Assembly (NCBI RefSeq): GCF_007786235.1
Contig: NZ_VNFK01000008.1
Location: 1-64,000, forward strand
Origin: Paenarthrobacter nitroguajacolicus
Lineage (GTDB): Bacteria; Actinomycetota; Actinomycetes; Actinomycetales; Micrococcaceae
Length of the DNA stretch: 64,000 nt
Reading direction: 5' to 3'
The notes under the pieces: generated by a model
Databases searched by the model: none
Told to the model about the DNA's origin: nothing
The model's input: only the letters and a program-made list of their open reading frames with translations
In this document: positions 45,080-53,797 of the stretch, piece by piece
How the letters are laid out: every line of letters starts with the position of its first letter
How positions within the stretch are numbered: the stretch's first letter is position 1
Position numbers and translations under genes: made by a program

Positions 45080-46311
45080 TTTGCGCTCTCCGATCCTGAG
45101 TTGTGGGCGTTGCCGGTGTTACCGGCGCTTTCAGCGCGGGCGAGTTCGCTGGCGAGCAATTCGGACTGCTCTTTCAGCTGAGAGGTGGGCTTCGCGAAGA
45201 CGTACTTGAAGAGGTCCAGAGGCTGAACCGGTACATCCTCGCCCAGGCCCTCACGGAGCTGGGTGGCGACGGCTTCGGCATGCTCGGCGATCCTGGCGCC
45301 GGCCTCGTCATCGAGGAGACCCTTGTCCGTGAGGTACGACTTCATGCGCGCCAGCGGATCCTTGGCCTGCCATTCGGCGACTTCGCTGTCCGGACGGTAG
45401 CGGGTGGCGTCGTCGGCGTTGGTGTGGGCTTGCATGCGGTAGGTATGGGCCTCAATCAGCAGCGGCCCGGATCCTTCGCGGGCCAGCTTCACGGCTCGGT
45501 CCATCACGGCGAGCAGCGCGACGAGGTCGTTGCCGTCCACGCGCTCACCGGCCATTCCGTAGCCGACGGCCTTGTGAGCCAGCGACGGAGCCACGGACTG
45601 GTGGCTGAGCGGCACGGAGATGGCGTACTTGTTGTTCTGCACAAAGAAGATGACAGGCAGGTGGAAGACGGCGGCGAAGTTCAGGGCCTCGTGGAAGTCA
45701 CCTTCGCTGGTGGCGCCGTCGCCGCACATGGCCATCACTACCGTGTCTTCGCCGCGCAGCTTGGCAGCATGGGCAACACCGACTGCGTGCAGCAGCTGCG
45801 TGGTGAGGGGCGTGCACTGGATGCCAACGTTGTGCTCTGTGGGGTCGTACCCACCGTGCCAGTCGCCGCGGAAGATGGTCATGACCTCAACGGGATCCAC
45901 CCCTCGTGTCATGACGGCGACGGCGTCGCGGTAGGTGGGGAACAGCCAGTCACCTTCACTGAGGCACATGGCAGCTGCAACCTGGCAGGCTTCCTGGCCA
46001 TGGCTGGATGGGTAGACGGCCATGCGGCCCTGTCGGACGAGTGCAGAGTTCTGGTCGTTGACGCGACGTCCGACGACGAGCTGCTCATACGCGGCCATAA
46101 GTTCAGCGTCGCCGGGCGTGGGGTACTCGTGGCCGGGTTCGGTGCCCTGCTCGTCATGCGAGCGCAGGGTGCCATCCGGGTTCACCATTTGGATCTGGTG
46201 CCGGGCGGGGAGCATGTAGTCCTCGACGCTGATGCCGAATTTAGTCCGAACGTCAGCAGCTTGGTCCTCTACAACCGTTTCCGGCGCAGAGTGGTCTGCG
46301 TGGATCGTCAT
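45076..46311 (-). CDS. bkdA: E1 alpha subunit of the branched-chain 2-oxoacid dehydrogenase complex
   Basis: Thiamine-diphosphate subunit that decarboxylates the 2-oxoacids of Val, Leu and Ile. The ThDP motif GDGATSEGDFHEALNFA is intact and ends in VQNNKYAIS; RMQAHTNADDATRYR is the phosphorylation-loop region. Pyruvate dehydrogenase of the alpha-beta type is an alternative, but the Lrp-type regulator divergently placed beside it favours branched-chain substrates. It leads a three-gene operon; no E3 gene is here. Confidence 0.92.
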   Translation of the reverse strand: MTIHADHSAPETVVEDQAADVRTKFGISVEDYMLPARHQIQMVNPDGTLRSHDEQGTEPGHEYPTPGDAELMAAYEQLVVGRRVNDQNSALVRQGRMAVYPSSHGQEACQVAAAMCLSEGDWLFPTYRDAVAVMTRGVDPVEVMTIFRGDWHGGYDPTEHNVGIQCTPLTTQLLHAVGVAHAAKLRGEDTVVMAMCGDGATSEGDFHEALNFAAVFHLPVIFFVQNNKYAISVPLSHQSVAPSLAHKAVGYGMAGERVDGNDLVALLAVMDRAVKLAREGSGPLLIEAHTYRMQAHTNADDATRYRPDSEVAEWQAKDPLARMKSYLTDKGLLDDEAGARIAEHAEAVATQLREGLGEDVPVQPLDLFKYVFAKPTSQLKEQSELLASELARAESAGNTGNAHNSGSESAK

Positions 46312-46482
46312 TGGTCCGTCCTTCTCTAGCCACTATGTGCTTCCAGTATGTTCCCTGGCGCTGTTTCGTATCCAGCTATCAGGAAAATCATGGAAGCCAT
46401 TGCCAAAACTGGGTATTCTGGAAGACGAATTGTAATTGTGAGCTGGGTAACGCGCCTGTGCCGTAGACGAATTGGAGAGACC

Positions 46483-46947
46483 GTGAGCGAGGCCGAGTCG
46501 GAGCAAACCGCCGTACCGCTGGACAGCGTGGACCGGGACATCATCCGCGAACTCACCACGGACGGGCGCATGTCCATTACGCAGGTGGCCGAGAATGTGC
46601 ACATCAGCCGCGCACACGCCTACTCGCGGATAGCCCGGCTCACAGGCGAAGGCGTGCTGACCAAGTTCACTGCGCTGGTGGATCCCATCAGGGCGGGCCT
46701 GCGCTCGTCCGCGTACGTAACGCTGAAGGTGCAGCAACATTCATGGCGTGAGCTGAAGGAACAACTGCGGGCCATACCGGAGGTACACCACATTGCGTTG
46801 GTAGGTGGCGACTTTGACGTCATCCTCCTGGTCCGAGCAACCGACAACATTCACCTGCGCCGTGTGATCTTCGACCAATTGCAGTCCATGGATGGGGTGC
46901 TGGATACGCAGACTTTCCTTGTGTTTGAGGATGTTGATACGCGGTAG
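46483..46947 (+). CDS. Lrp/AsnC-family regulator, probably of the bkd operon
   Basis: 154 residues. Residues 11-60 hold the AsnC helix-turn-helix (LDSVDRDIIRELTTDGRMS, then HISRAHAYSRIARLT) and the rest is a RAM effector domain (VYVTLKV-type strand, IPEVHHIALVGGDFDVILLV). The start is GTG at 46483 with GGAGAG three to eight bases upstream; a longer frame from 46348 is not supported. The 171-base divergent region to bkdA is the natural place for operators, but no single palindrome is convincing. Confidence 0.88.
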   Translation: MSEAESEQTAVPLDSVDRDIIRELTTDGRMSITQVAENVHISRAHAYSRIARLTGEGVLTKFTALVDPIRAGLRSSAYVTLKVQQHSWRELKEQLRAIPEVHHIALVGGDFDVILLVRATDNIHLRRVIFDQLQSMDGVLDTQTFLVFEDVDTR

Positions 46948-47007
46948 GCGTCCTGCGTGGCTCCTGGCTCGGAGGGACCACTCATTTCCGGACCTTAGAC
47001 TGTCCCC

Positions 47008-47580
47008 GTGCCCCTCAAAACTGCCCCCGCCACGCGCGCCTTTGGCATTGTCATAGGGGCATGCTTTGTGGCGGCAGTGCTCTGGCTGATCGCAGCCTTC
47101 CAGTTCTTCTATGACCCCCCGCAAGCGGCCCCTCACCGGACTGACGCAATCGTTGTCTTGGGCGGCATGAGCAAGGAGCGGCTACCGGTGGCCCAGGAGC
47201 TGCAGCAAGACTTGGATATCCCGGTTCTTGTGGTCTCAACAACCGGCCTTGCGGGCAATGTGGAAGGCGATGCTCTTTGCCACGAGGATGCTGGCGATCC
47301 TGACCTGGTGTGCTTCCGCCCGTCCCCCCTCAATACGAGGGGCGAAGCCGAAGCATTGCGCGCTTTGATTGCGGAACATGGTTGGAAGTCCGTCACGATA
47401 GTCACCTCCGAATACCACCTCTTCCGCGCCGGCACACTGATGGAGCAATGCACGAACGCGGAAGTCCAGATGGTGGGTTCGCAGCCCGATCTTTCCGTCG
47501 GCGCCTGGTTGGACCGGTTCGTGGTGGAAACAGGCGGCCTGATCGACGTGTGGATGCGGCCGGAGTGCTCTTCCTTATAG
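47008..47580 (+). CDS. YdcF-like (DUF218) protein
   Basis: 190 residues. One membrane helix at 13-34 anchors a DUF218 domain: HRTDAIVVLGG, then LNTRGEAEALRALIAEHGW and VTSEYHLFRAGTLMEQC, the family's nucleotide-like binding fold. Members include SanA/ElyC, linked to envelope integrity in E. coli; the biochemical reaction is not known. The start is GTG at 47008. It stands ahead of the polysaccharide locus. Confidence 0.82.
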   Translation: MPLKTAPATRAFGIVIGACFVAAVLWLIAAFQFFYDPPQAAPHRTDAIVVLGGMSKERLPVAQELQQDLDIPVLVVSTTGLAGNVEGDALCHEDAGDPDLVCFRPSPLNTRGEAEALRALIAEHGWKSVTIVTSEYHLFRAGTLMEQCTNAEVQMVGSQPDLSVGAWLDRFVVETGGLIDVWMRPECSSL

Positions 47581-47794
47581 AGCTCTCCGTGGTTCGGGAA
47601 GGGTTGTCCGGATATGACATTTCAAGTAATGCCAAGACAAATCACACAGGGGCAGCTGTCAACTAATCGTGTAGCCCTTGTATTGATTTCTTACCGTTTG
47701 AAGGTTTTTGTCAAACTCTTGAGTTTCGAGGATGAAGCGCGCCATCCTTTTGCCATAGGTCCAAGGTCTCACCCTACGAGCCCAAGGATCCATC

Positions 47795-49444
47795 GTGGAA
47801 AAATTCCGGCCCAAGCCGTCCACCACCCACCTCACTCGCGCTCGGCATTTTGTAGCGAGCCTCTTCGCCGCCTTCATTCTGGTAATCGGCTTCGTTCACG
47901 GACCCATTGCTCAAGCGGCTCCGGCCCCTGTTTATCCCATCAGCGGGTACTTCATCTATGGCAGCACCAACGACGCAGTCAATGTAAAGAAATTGACGGA
48001 CATCAAGTCGGTAGGTGGTGACACGGTAATCACCTTTGGCTCCCGACTGAAGCCAGCCACGCTTTCTACCATCCCTGCCGCCTGCACCATTTCGGGCATA
48101 AACTGCGCGACAGCTGCAGCGTCCGGAGTCAAGGTGAAGCGGTACTTCACCTACTCGGATGGCAGCTCATGGGCATCACCGGCCATCCTCTGTTCCCGCG
48201 ACAAGACAGTCACCAGCGGAACAACTGTCTATACGATTTTGGTCTTGCCTGTTGAGGGAAGTGGCTGCAACTCACCAAGCGGAACATACGACGTTGTGGT
48301 CATCAACGGGGTGACGTCCACCTCGATGTCGGTTTCCCTTGGAAAGGCGGCCACGAATTTGGGAATGAAGTTCTACGCAGGCCTCCCGGCTCCGATCATG
48401 CGTACTGACGTCACCTACCTTCCCGACCTCTCGTACCAAGCAACGTTGTCACTCTTCACAGCCCGCTTCCTGATCTATCAAGGGAATGTGAACAATGTTC
48501 CAGGCTTGGCGGGCTTCTACCACCACACGGAGATGCCGCTCAGCGACGGAGCGGTGTGGGATTCCGTCCTCACGCTATACAGAATCCAAAACGCGAGAAT
48601 TGCCCAGTACCAGCCAAGCCGCTCAGCGGTGGTTAGCCCGTACATCGACTCCCGCACCGCATTCGGCGGGCGCGTCACGGTCGATCAAGCACGCAATGCT
48701 GCCAACAAAATCGCAAAGACCGCAAACGGTGTAAAACTGGCGATCGCAGTCCAAGACGGTATGGGTACCGGCAAGGGGGCCTCATTCTTTTCCAGCGAGA
48801 GCGGTAACAGCGTTGACCAATTTGCCGCATCCATTGTGGGGAGTGGGTCTTGGGGAAGCAAGTATCTCGCCCCAACAAGGGACTACTTCTGGGCACTGTC
48901 TGAAGGCGTACGGGGTACCGGCGCCCAGCTATGGGCCAACCTCGAAGGTATGGCGCCGGCGACCTCACAGAACCCTTGCGACAACAGCTTGCGCGGGCAA
49001 AGTACTAAAACCAGAATCGATAAGCAGTTGCAGCAACTGGGCAACACACCAGTGAAGGTGATCTCGTTCATGTGGGATCCGTACTTCACCTGCGCTGGGA
49101 CGTGGGCGCCGATGCTCGACCGCCTCAAAGCCGGCAACACGACCCCCATCATCACCGACTCCATTTTCTACGGAAACGGCGATGTCCTGGTCACAGGACA
49201 CAACCTGAGCGGGGGCACCATCCGGGTGCAATGGTCAGACGCCAATGGACGGGTTCTCGACAAGACCGTGACTGCGGCCGACTACAACGCGTCTTACGGA
49301 AAACAGCTGGGGATCAATCCGCTGCTGGAGTCCGTTACGGCAAAGCTTGGGGCAACATCCCTGGCTTCCGGCAAGCATTACTTCATCGATGTGGTCAACG
49401 GCGCAGGTGTCAAGAACGACGCCCTGTACTCCGACCGCGGCTAG
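47795..49444 (+). CDS. Secreted DUF4434-like (TIM-barrel glycosidase-like) protein
   Basis: 549 residues. N-terminal signal (about 1-41, ending IAQA). ISGYFIYGSTND, KKLTDIKSVGGDTVITFGS and, later, LAGFYHHTEMPLSDGAVWD and VVSPYIDSRTAFGG are what one expects of the DUF4434 barrel, found next to bacterial exopolysaccharide genes. A C-terminal beta domain (about 455-549) begins NTTPIITDSIFYGNGD. Tyr/Trp-lined strands and Asp/Glu residues are compatible with a glycan hydrolase; the catalytic pair cannot be assigned from sequence. GTG start at 47795 with AAGGA upstream. Confidence 0.6.
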   Translation: MEKFRPKPSTTHLTRARHFVASLFAAFILVIGFVHGPIAQAAPAPVYPISGYFIYGSTNDAVNVKKLTDIKSVGGDTVITFGSRLKPATLSTIPAACTISGINCATAAASGVKVKRYFTYSDGSSWASPAILCSRDKTVTSGTTVYTILVLPVEGSGCNSPSGTYDVVVINGVTSTSMSVSLGKAATNLGMKFYAGLPAPIMRTDVTYLPDLSYQATLSLFTARFLIYQGNVNNVPGLAGFYHHTEMPLSDGAVWDSVLTLYRIQNARIAQYQPSRSAVVSPYIDSRTAFGGRVTVDQARNAANKIAKTANGVKLAIAVQDGMGTGKGASFFSSESGNSVDQFAASIVGSGSWGSKYLAPTRDYFWALSEGVRGTGAQLWANLEGMAPATSQNPCDNSLRGQSTKTRIDKQLQQLGNTPVKVISFMWDPYFTCAGTWAPMLDRLKAGNTTPIITDSIFYGNGDVLVTGHNLSGGTIRVQWSDANGRVLDKTVTAADYNASYGKQLGINPLLESVTAKLGATSLASGKHYFIDVVNGAGVKNDALYSDRG

Positions 49445-49458
49445 CGCAACTTCGGAGG

Positions 49459-49481
49459 GGCGGTTCGAGATTCGAGCCGCC
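49459..49481 (+). terminator. Short hairpin after the DUF4434-like gene
   Basis: GGCGGTTCGA (49459-49468) pairs with TCGAGCCGCC (49472-49481), one G-U pair, followed by TTT. Confidence 0.6.
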
Positions 49482-49582
49482 TTTCTGACGCGTCGCCGCT
49501 TCTCTTAATATTGCGACTGACGGCTTCAATGCAAGAATTGGTTGTGGCCATGGTTCATCTGGACGCAACTGAGGAGTAAAAC

Positions 49583-49909
49583 GTGACGGACCCAGTCCGC
49601 CGGACGGCGGCTCTTTCGCCTGCCCCTCGGCATCTACGCAAACGCCGTTTCAGGTCCGAGATTTCAACGAGCCACATGGCTGGGTACCAAACGAGCGGCC
49701 CCACACATCCTCCGCGCGCATCTGCACAATCTTCTTCACCAAACTCAAGAGTACTCAAGCCAACCACCCCAGCTAGGGGGCCAGACGGGCAGGGCCCCGA
49801 AACGCGCGAAGTCTCGCACAGACAAAAGCGTCTGATTGCGCTGGTGCTTGTGATCCTCGTCTCTGTCACTGTTCCTGTTCTAGCCTTGACCTTGATCTTT
49901 GCCCCGTAG
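49583..49909 (+). CDS. Small single-pass membrane protein, unknown
   Basis: 108 residues. A long basic, Pro/Ser-rich cytoplasmic part (residues 1-80) precedes one helix (about 84-105) at the C-terminus, so it is a tail-anchored protein. No domain is recognised. The GTG at 49583 has GAGGAG six bases upstream. It lies between the DUF4434-like gene and wecB and may be a small accessory of the polysaccharide machinery (context only). Confidence 0.5.
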   Translation: MTDPVRRTAALSPAPRHLRKRRFRSEISTSHMAGYQTSGPTHPPRASAQSSSPNSRVLKPTTPARGPDGQGPETREVSHRQKRLIALVLVILVSVTVPVLALTLIFAP

Positions 49910-49999
49910 GACGGCGACCAGCGGTTCGCAAATTGAACTCCCCGATGCGTCGTGCGATAGCATCGGGAGGTCACTCAACGCCACTCCCGGGGGAAATCC

Positions 50000-51139
50000 A
50001 TGCCCAGCGTCATGCCAATCTTCGGCACCCGTCCGGAAGCCATCAAGATGGCTCCGATTGTCAGTGCTTTTCAAGAGTCCGAGGATTTCGACTGCATCGT
50101 GACTGTGACCGGTCAGCACCGCGAGATGCTGGACCAGGTCAACGAGTTGTTTGGGATTGTCCCGGACCACGATCTGAATATCCTGCAGCAGCGCCAGTCT
50201 CTTTCAGCCATCATGACTCGGACTATCGACGGTCTGGACAAGTTGTTTACGGACAAGAAACCTGACGCAGTGATCGTCCAAGGCGACACCACCACGTCAA
50301 CGGCTGGCGCAATTGCCGCTTTCTACCACGGCATACCCGTAGTCCACGTCGAGGCCGGACTGCGAAGCGGGGACCTGTTCTCGCCGTTCCCGGAAGAAGC
50401 CAATCGCAAGATCACCAGCCAGATCGCAAGTCTTCATCTGGCCCCGACCAGTGTGAGCCGAGCCAACCTTCTGGCCGAGGGGATTTCGGAGGACAATATC
50501 GTCGTCACTGGCAACACCGTGATCGATGCCCTTCTCACTACTGTTGACAAGCACATCCCATTCTCGGACCCACAGCTCGAGGATCTTGCCGCCAGTGGCC
50601 GCCGAATTCTCCTGGTGACGACGCACCGCCGCGAAAACCAGGGCGACGCAATGCGTGGAGTCGGCCGCGCTTTGGCCCGCATTGCTGAGGCTGAACCTGA
50701 ACTCGTCATCGTTTTGCCGGCACACAAGAACCCTGTGGTCCGCGAGGCAGTGCTGCCCGCGCTCGAAGGCAAGGCGAATGTTGTGGTTACTGAACCTCTG
50801 GCATACGGCGAGTTCACGCGCATGCTTTCCATGGCACACATCGTTCTCACTGACTCGGGCGGAGTCCAAGAAGAGGCTCCCAGCCTTGGGAAGCCGGTAC
50901 TTGTGATGCGCGACAACACTGAACGTCCGGAAGCTGTGGACGCCGGGACAGTGTCCTTGATCGGTACTGACGAGGAAACAATCGTCAAGGAAGTAGACCG
51001 TCTTCTAAATCAGCAGGATGCATTTGACGCCATGGCAAACGCTGTCAACCCTTATGGCGACGGCAGGGCATCAGAACGTACGGTCGCAGCCGTTGCCCAA
51101 CTGCTTGGCGTAGGAACAAGAATCGAGAACTTCTCTTAG
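50000..51139 (+). CDS. wecB: UDP-N-acetylglucosamine 2-epimerase
   Basis: Interconverts UDP-GlcNAc and UDP-ManNAc. 379 residues, GT-B-like fold. FGTRPEAIKMAPI, VHVEAGLRSGD, THRRENQG and DSGGVQEEAPSLGKPVLVMR are the family's substrate and catalytic segments. ManNAc from this enzyme would be oxidised by the wecC product encoded at 59227-60513. The two lie 8 kb apart on opposite strands, yet belong to one pathway. Confidence 0.95.
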   Translation: MPSVMPIFGTRPEAIKMAPIVSAFQESEDFDCIVTVTGQHREMLDQVNELFGIVPDHDLNILQQRQSLSAIMTRTIDGLDKLFTDKKPDAVIVQGDTTTSTAGAIAAFYHGIPVVHVEAGLRSGDLFSPFPEEANRKITSQIASLHLAPTSVSRANLLAEGISEDNIVVTGNTVIDALLTTVDKHIPFSDPQLEDLAASGRRILLVTTHRRENQGDAMRGVGRALARIAEAEPELVIVLPAHKNPVVREAVLPALEGKANVVVTEPLAYGEFTRMLSMAHIVLTDSGGVQEEAPSLGKPVLVMRDNTERPEAVDAGTVSLIGTDEETIVKEVDRLLNQQDAFDAMANAVNPYGDGRASERTVAAVAQLLGVGTRIENFS

Positions 51140-51190
51140 TCACCCGAATGAGCGTCTTCCGTGCAGAATTACTCAATCAAGTGAGCTAAA

Positions 51191-52339
51191 TTGGCAAGTA
51201 TTTACATTTATGGAAGTTGTGTTTCTCGAGATTCCTTCGACTTCATCGACAAGACTGAGCACCGTCTTCTAGGCTACACAGCCCGACAGTCGCTGATTAG
51301 TGCGGTAAGCAAGCCCTATCTGGCTTCAGCTGACTCGGGATCACTAGAGAGCCAGTTCCAACTACGCAATCTCCAGGGAGATTTCGACGGCAGCCTGCTC
51401 GACATACTTTCCGAGCTGGCTCCGGAAACAGATTACATCTTTTGGGATTTAACCGATGAGCGCCTCGGCCTCATCAAGATAGATGAATATACATTCATTA
51501 CGAAGTCTGTAGAACTGGTTCAAAGCGGCCTGCTGGGGAGGATTAAAGACTACGAGTGGATAAAATTCGGAACCGAAGAACATCTTGAACTGTGGCAAGA
51601 AGCAGTCCGTGCTCTCGCCGATTTTGCCAAATCCAATCTCCCCAACACCAAGATAGTTCTCATCAATCTACCTTGGGCTTTACTAGATGAAAACGGTAGA
51701 CCACTCGAAAAGACTTGGGAATTGTTGCCCGACGAAGCCAATAATTTGCTGGCCAAATACGCCGCCGTTATCAGAAATCATCTTGATGTGTATGACATAG
51801 AAATGTCATGGGACAAGGCAACCGCATCCTCCAATCATAAGTGGGGTTTAGCACCGTATCACTACCAAGACGCGGTCTATGAGCAAGTCATCGAACAGTT
51901 CAATCAACTCACCCTTCGCCAAGCGGCGACAGTTTCGTACAGCCTGACAGATCTGCCTGATCCGGCCGGGCACGAACCTTGGCGCGATGCTGCAGATAAT
52001 CTTGGTGAGTTTCACCTAGCGCTCCGAGCGGCATCGTTTGGAATTCACTTTGAAGCTCGCAGTTCGCTACCCGCCGGGCGAAACATGCTTGTCGCGCTCA
52101 CGCTAGAGGGCGCCGACGATATGTCACTCTCAGATGCCCGAATCATGAAGTCTGGCATGGCCAGCATTGGACACTTCCGCTACCTTGAAATCGAAAGCGG
52201 ACAGCGATCATACTTCGCAGGGTTCCGGCTTCCAGTCGGCGTCACATGCAGCAGCGTAAAAGTGATGGGCTGGCAGATCGAGGCCGGGCAGGTTGAAATC
52301 CGCAATTTGCGACTGGCCACGTCGCGGGATGCGATCTAG
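51191..52339 (+). CDS. DUF6270-like protein with C-terminal beta domain
   Basis: 382 residues. IYIYGSCVSRDSFDFI at the start and YLASADSGSLESQFQLRNL next to it are the DUF6270 signature: a GSCVSRD strand-loop that looks like an SGNH-hydrolase first block; a His near WGLAPYHYQDAVY may be the partner residue. From about 255 a beta-sandwich-like domain follows (LRAASFGIHFEARSSLPAG onward, ending with QIEAGQVEIRNLRLA). Family members accompany capsule and teichoic acid genes, but the function is unproven. The start is TTG at 51191 with a weak ribosome site. GC is markedly lower than in the first 45 kb. Confidence 0.65.
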   Translation: MASIYIYGSCVSRDSFDFIDKTEHRLLGYTARQSLISAVSKPYLASADSGSLESQFQLRNLQGDFDGSLLDILSELAPETDYIFWDLTDERLGLIKIDEYTFITKSVELVQSGLLGRIKDYEWIKFGTEEHLELWQEAVRALADFAKSNLPNTKIVLINLPWALLDENGRPLEKTWELLPDEANNLLAKYAAVIRNHLDVYDIEMSWDKATASSNHKWGLAPYHYQDAVYEQVIEQFNQLTLRQAATVSYSLTDLPDPAGHEPWRDAADNLGEFHLALRAASFGIHFEARSSLPAGRNMLVALTLEGADDMSLSDARIMKSGMASIGHFRYLEIESGQRSYFAGFRLPVGVTCSSVKVMGWQIEAGQVEIRNLRLATSRDAI

Positions 52340-52614
52340 GCGTATTAGGCCAGAGGATTGACTTTGCCCGTCACCGGAGGCGCGTCTTAAGAGACGTGAG
52401 TGCTTTGCTGTCTTCGCGCTCGATGCAGTCCGAGTGGCAGGCGTGGCGTCGGCATATGAGGTTTAGGGCCAATCGTTCGCTCATTTGCAAGAGAACGTGG
52501 GGCTCTAACTGTCTTTGCCATCGATTGTCGTTTCTAGCACTTCTTGCTGACCAGAGGCATGGGATACAGTTCCACGGCATAGCCGCGTTCTCGCAACTGG
52601 AACGGGCACTCCGT
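52340..52614. other. Gene-poor stretch between convergent genes
   Basis: A five-base-pair hairpin CGTCTTAAGAGACG (52383-52396) is present. A minus-strand frame (52371-52580) has the Cys/His-rich text ICRRHACHSDCIE that recalls an HNH zinc centre, but no ribosome site and no full domain, so I do not call it a gene. It may be a decayed fragment. Confidence 0.4.
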
Positions 52615-53607
52615 TTAGAAATATGGAATTGTGTGCCAGCTTACCGTCCTAGCACGAGCCGCTGAGTCAATCATGGTATTGGGCGTAGTTTCAGGTTTAA
52701 CAAAGGCCTGTTCCTCCGGTCGGGCCGCGCCAAGAGGCTTTGCGGTCTTCAAAATAGACAGGGCAAGCGCATCGTCCCCTGGCCAGTAATGCGAGGGAAT
52801 ACCAACATGGCCGTCCCCCGTGTATGGCCGCGATACGACTACCCTATTGAAAAGGGCTTTGACCGACTCAGAGCCTACGCCCAGCTCATCCAGGAACGGA
52901 CTCAGGTGGTTCAAGGTGTGCTCGGCGTCGCCGGCGTTGTGCACGTAGTAAACCAAGTTTCCCCGGTTCCAGGCCGTATCCGTGTAGAGATCAGCCACTC
53001 GGAACCTTTGCGGGAATTCAGCCATGATGTCGTTGTATGAATAGCCAGACCACGCCGTGTTTAGGGTTTCTACGAGAGGCCGAGTGAGCGAGTAACGAAA
53101 AAGATCCGTCTGCGCGATCCGCGGAACGGCAATTGCGTTCGCAAATCGGGTTGCGAGCCGTAGAGACACAAATCCGCCCGCTGACGAACCTTCCGCCAAG
53201 ACATAGTCCGCAGCTGACGCGGCCAGGACCTTGCGAATTACGGCCTCCATCCAGTCATCGGGGTCAACCCTCGGTGTGCCAACAAACCATGACAGGCGGT
53301 TGCTCGGGTTGAGCGTGAGGGTCGGATCGGCGAAGGCCACGTAAGCGGCCTTCGAGTTTCGAAGAACGTTAACCGGCTGAAAGAAATGATCGTCTGGAGT
53401 CGATGCCATCTTGGCTGAATGCAGGCCCACCCTTACAGCGCCACCTTCTGAAGGGACAGGCCTAGTGAGGAAAGACAGAGTCATTCCATCACCAATCGAA
53501 ACGTGATAGATCCTCTCTTCGTCATTAGCAGCTGGCTGAAATTCAGCCAAACTTTCCAACTGGAACATCGGGACCTTGTAAAATGGATCGTCGCCGAGTG
53601 CATACAT
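52615..53607 (-). CDS. Alpha/beta-hydrolase-like protein, GSSAGG family (copy 2)
   Basis: 330 residues, homologous to the gene at 34816-35745. EGSSAGGFVSLRLATRF holds the nucleophile elbow, FADPTLTLNPSNRLSWFVGT corresponds to ISDPSLRKSTDFNIGWYAGS in copy 1, and PYTGDGHVGIP matches TGDGHTPPP with a candidate catalytic His. The N-terminal 50 residues differ between copies. Lying directly downstream of the giant glycosyltransferase gene on the same strand, it may act on the same surface glycan. The substrate is unknown. Confidence 0.6.
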   Translation of the reverse strand: MYALGDDPFYKVPMFQLESLAEFQPAANDEERIYHVSIGDGMTLSFLTRPVPSEGGAVRVGLHSAKMASTPDDHFFQPVNVLRNSKAAYVAFADPTLTLNPSNRLSWFVGTPRVDPDDWMEAVIRKVLAASAADYVLAEGSSAGGFVSLRLATRFANAIAVPRIAQTDLFRYSLTRPLVETLNTAWSGYSYNDIMAEFPQRFRVADLYTDTAWNRGNLVYYVHNAGDAEHTLNHLSPFLDELGVGSESVKALFNRVVVSRPYTGDGHVGIPSHYWPGDDALALSILKTAKPLGAARPEEQAFVKPETTPNTMIDSAARARTVSWHTIPYF

Positions 53608-53735
53608 GATTTGGGCCCCTTAAACCTTCTGATACCAAGAGCTTCGGCGCAAAGAACTGAAGGTGTTTCACACAACCAGAAAATCGCGCACTGCTTCCGC
53701 CGGTTGGGCCGACAGGACTATATCCAACGTGCCTT

Positions 53736-53772
53736 GCATGGGTGGGGTCGTCAGTGACGCCCCCACCCATGC
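53736..53772 (-). terminator. Hairpin after the 1,810-residue protein gene
   Basis: GCATGGGTGGGG (53736-53747) pairs exactly with CCCCACCCATGC (53761-53772) around a 13-base loop, 26 bases past the stop. There is no T run, so it may slow or process the message instead of ending it. Confidence 0.6.
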
Positions 53773-53797
53773 CCTCGGCACCCTTTCGCTACGGGTG

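Noticed and set aside
45103..46329. Long plus-strand frame antisense to bkdA
   Set aside because: It is an artefact of the third-position GC bias of bkdA.
52371..52580. HNH endonuclease gene on the minus strand
   Set aside because: Only 69 residues, Cys/His-rich but without the His-Asn-His order, no ribosome site, between convergent genes.
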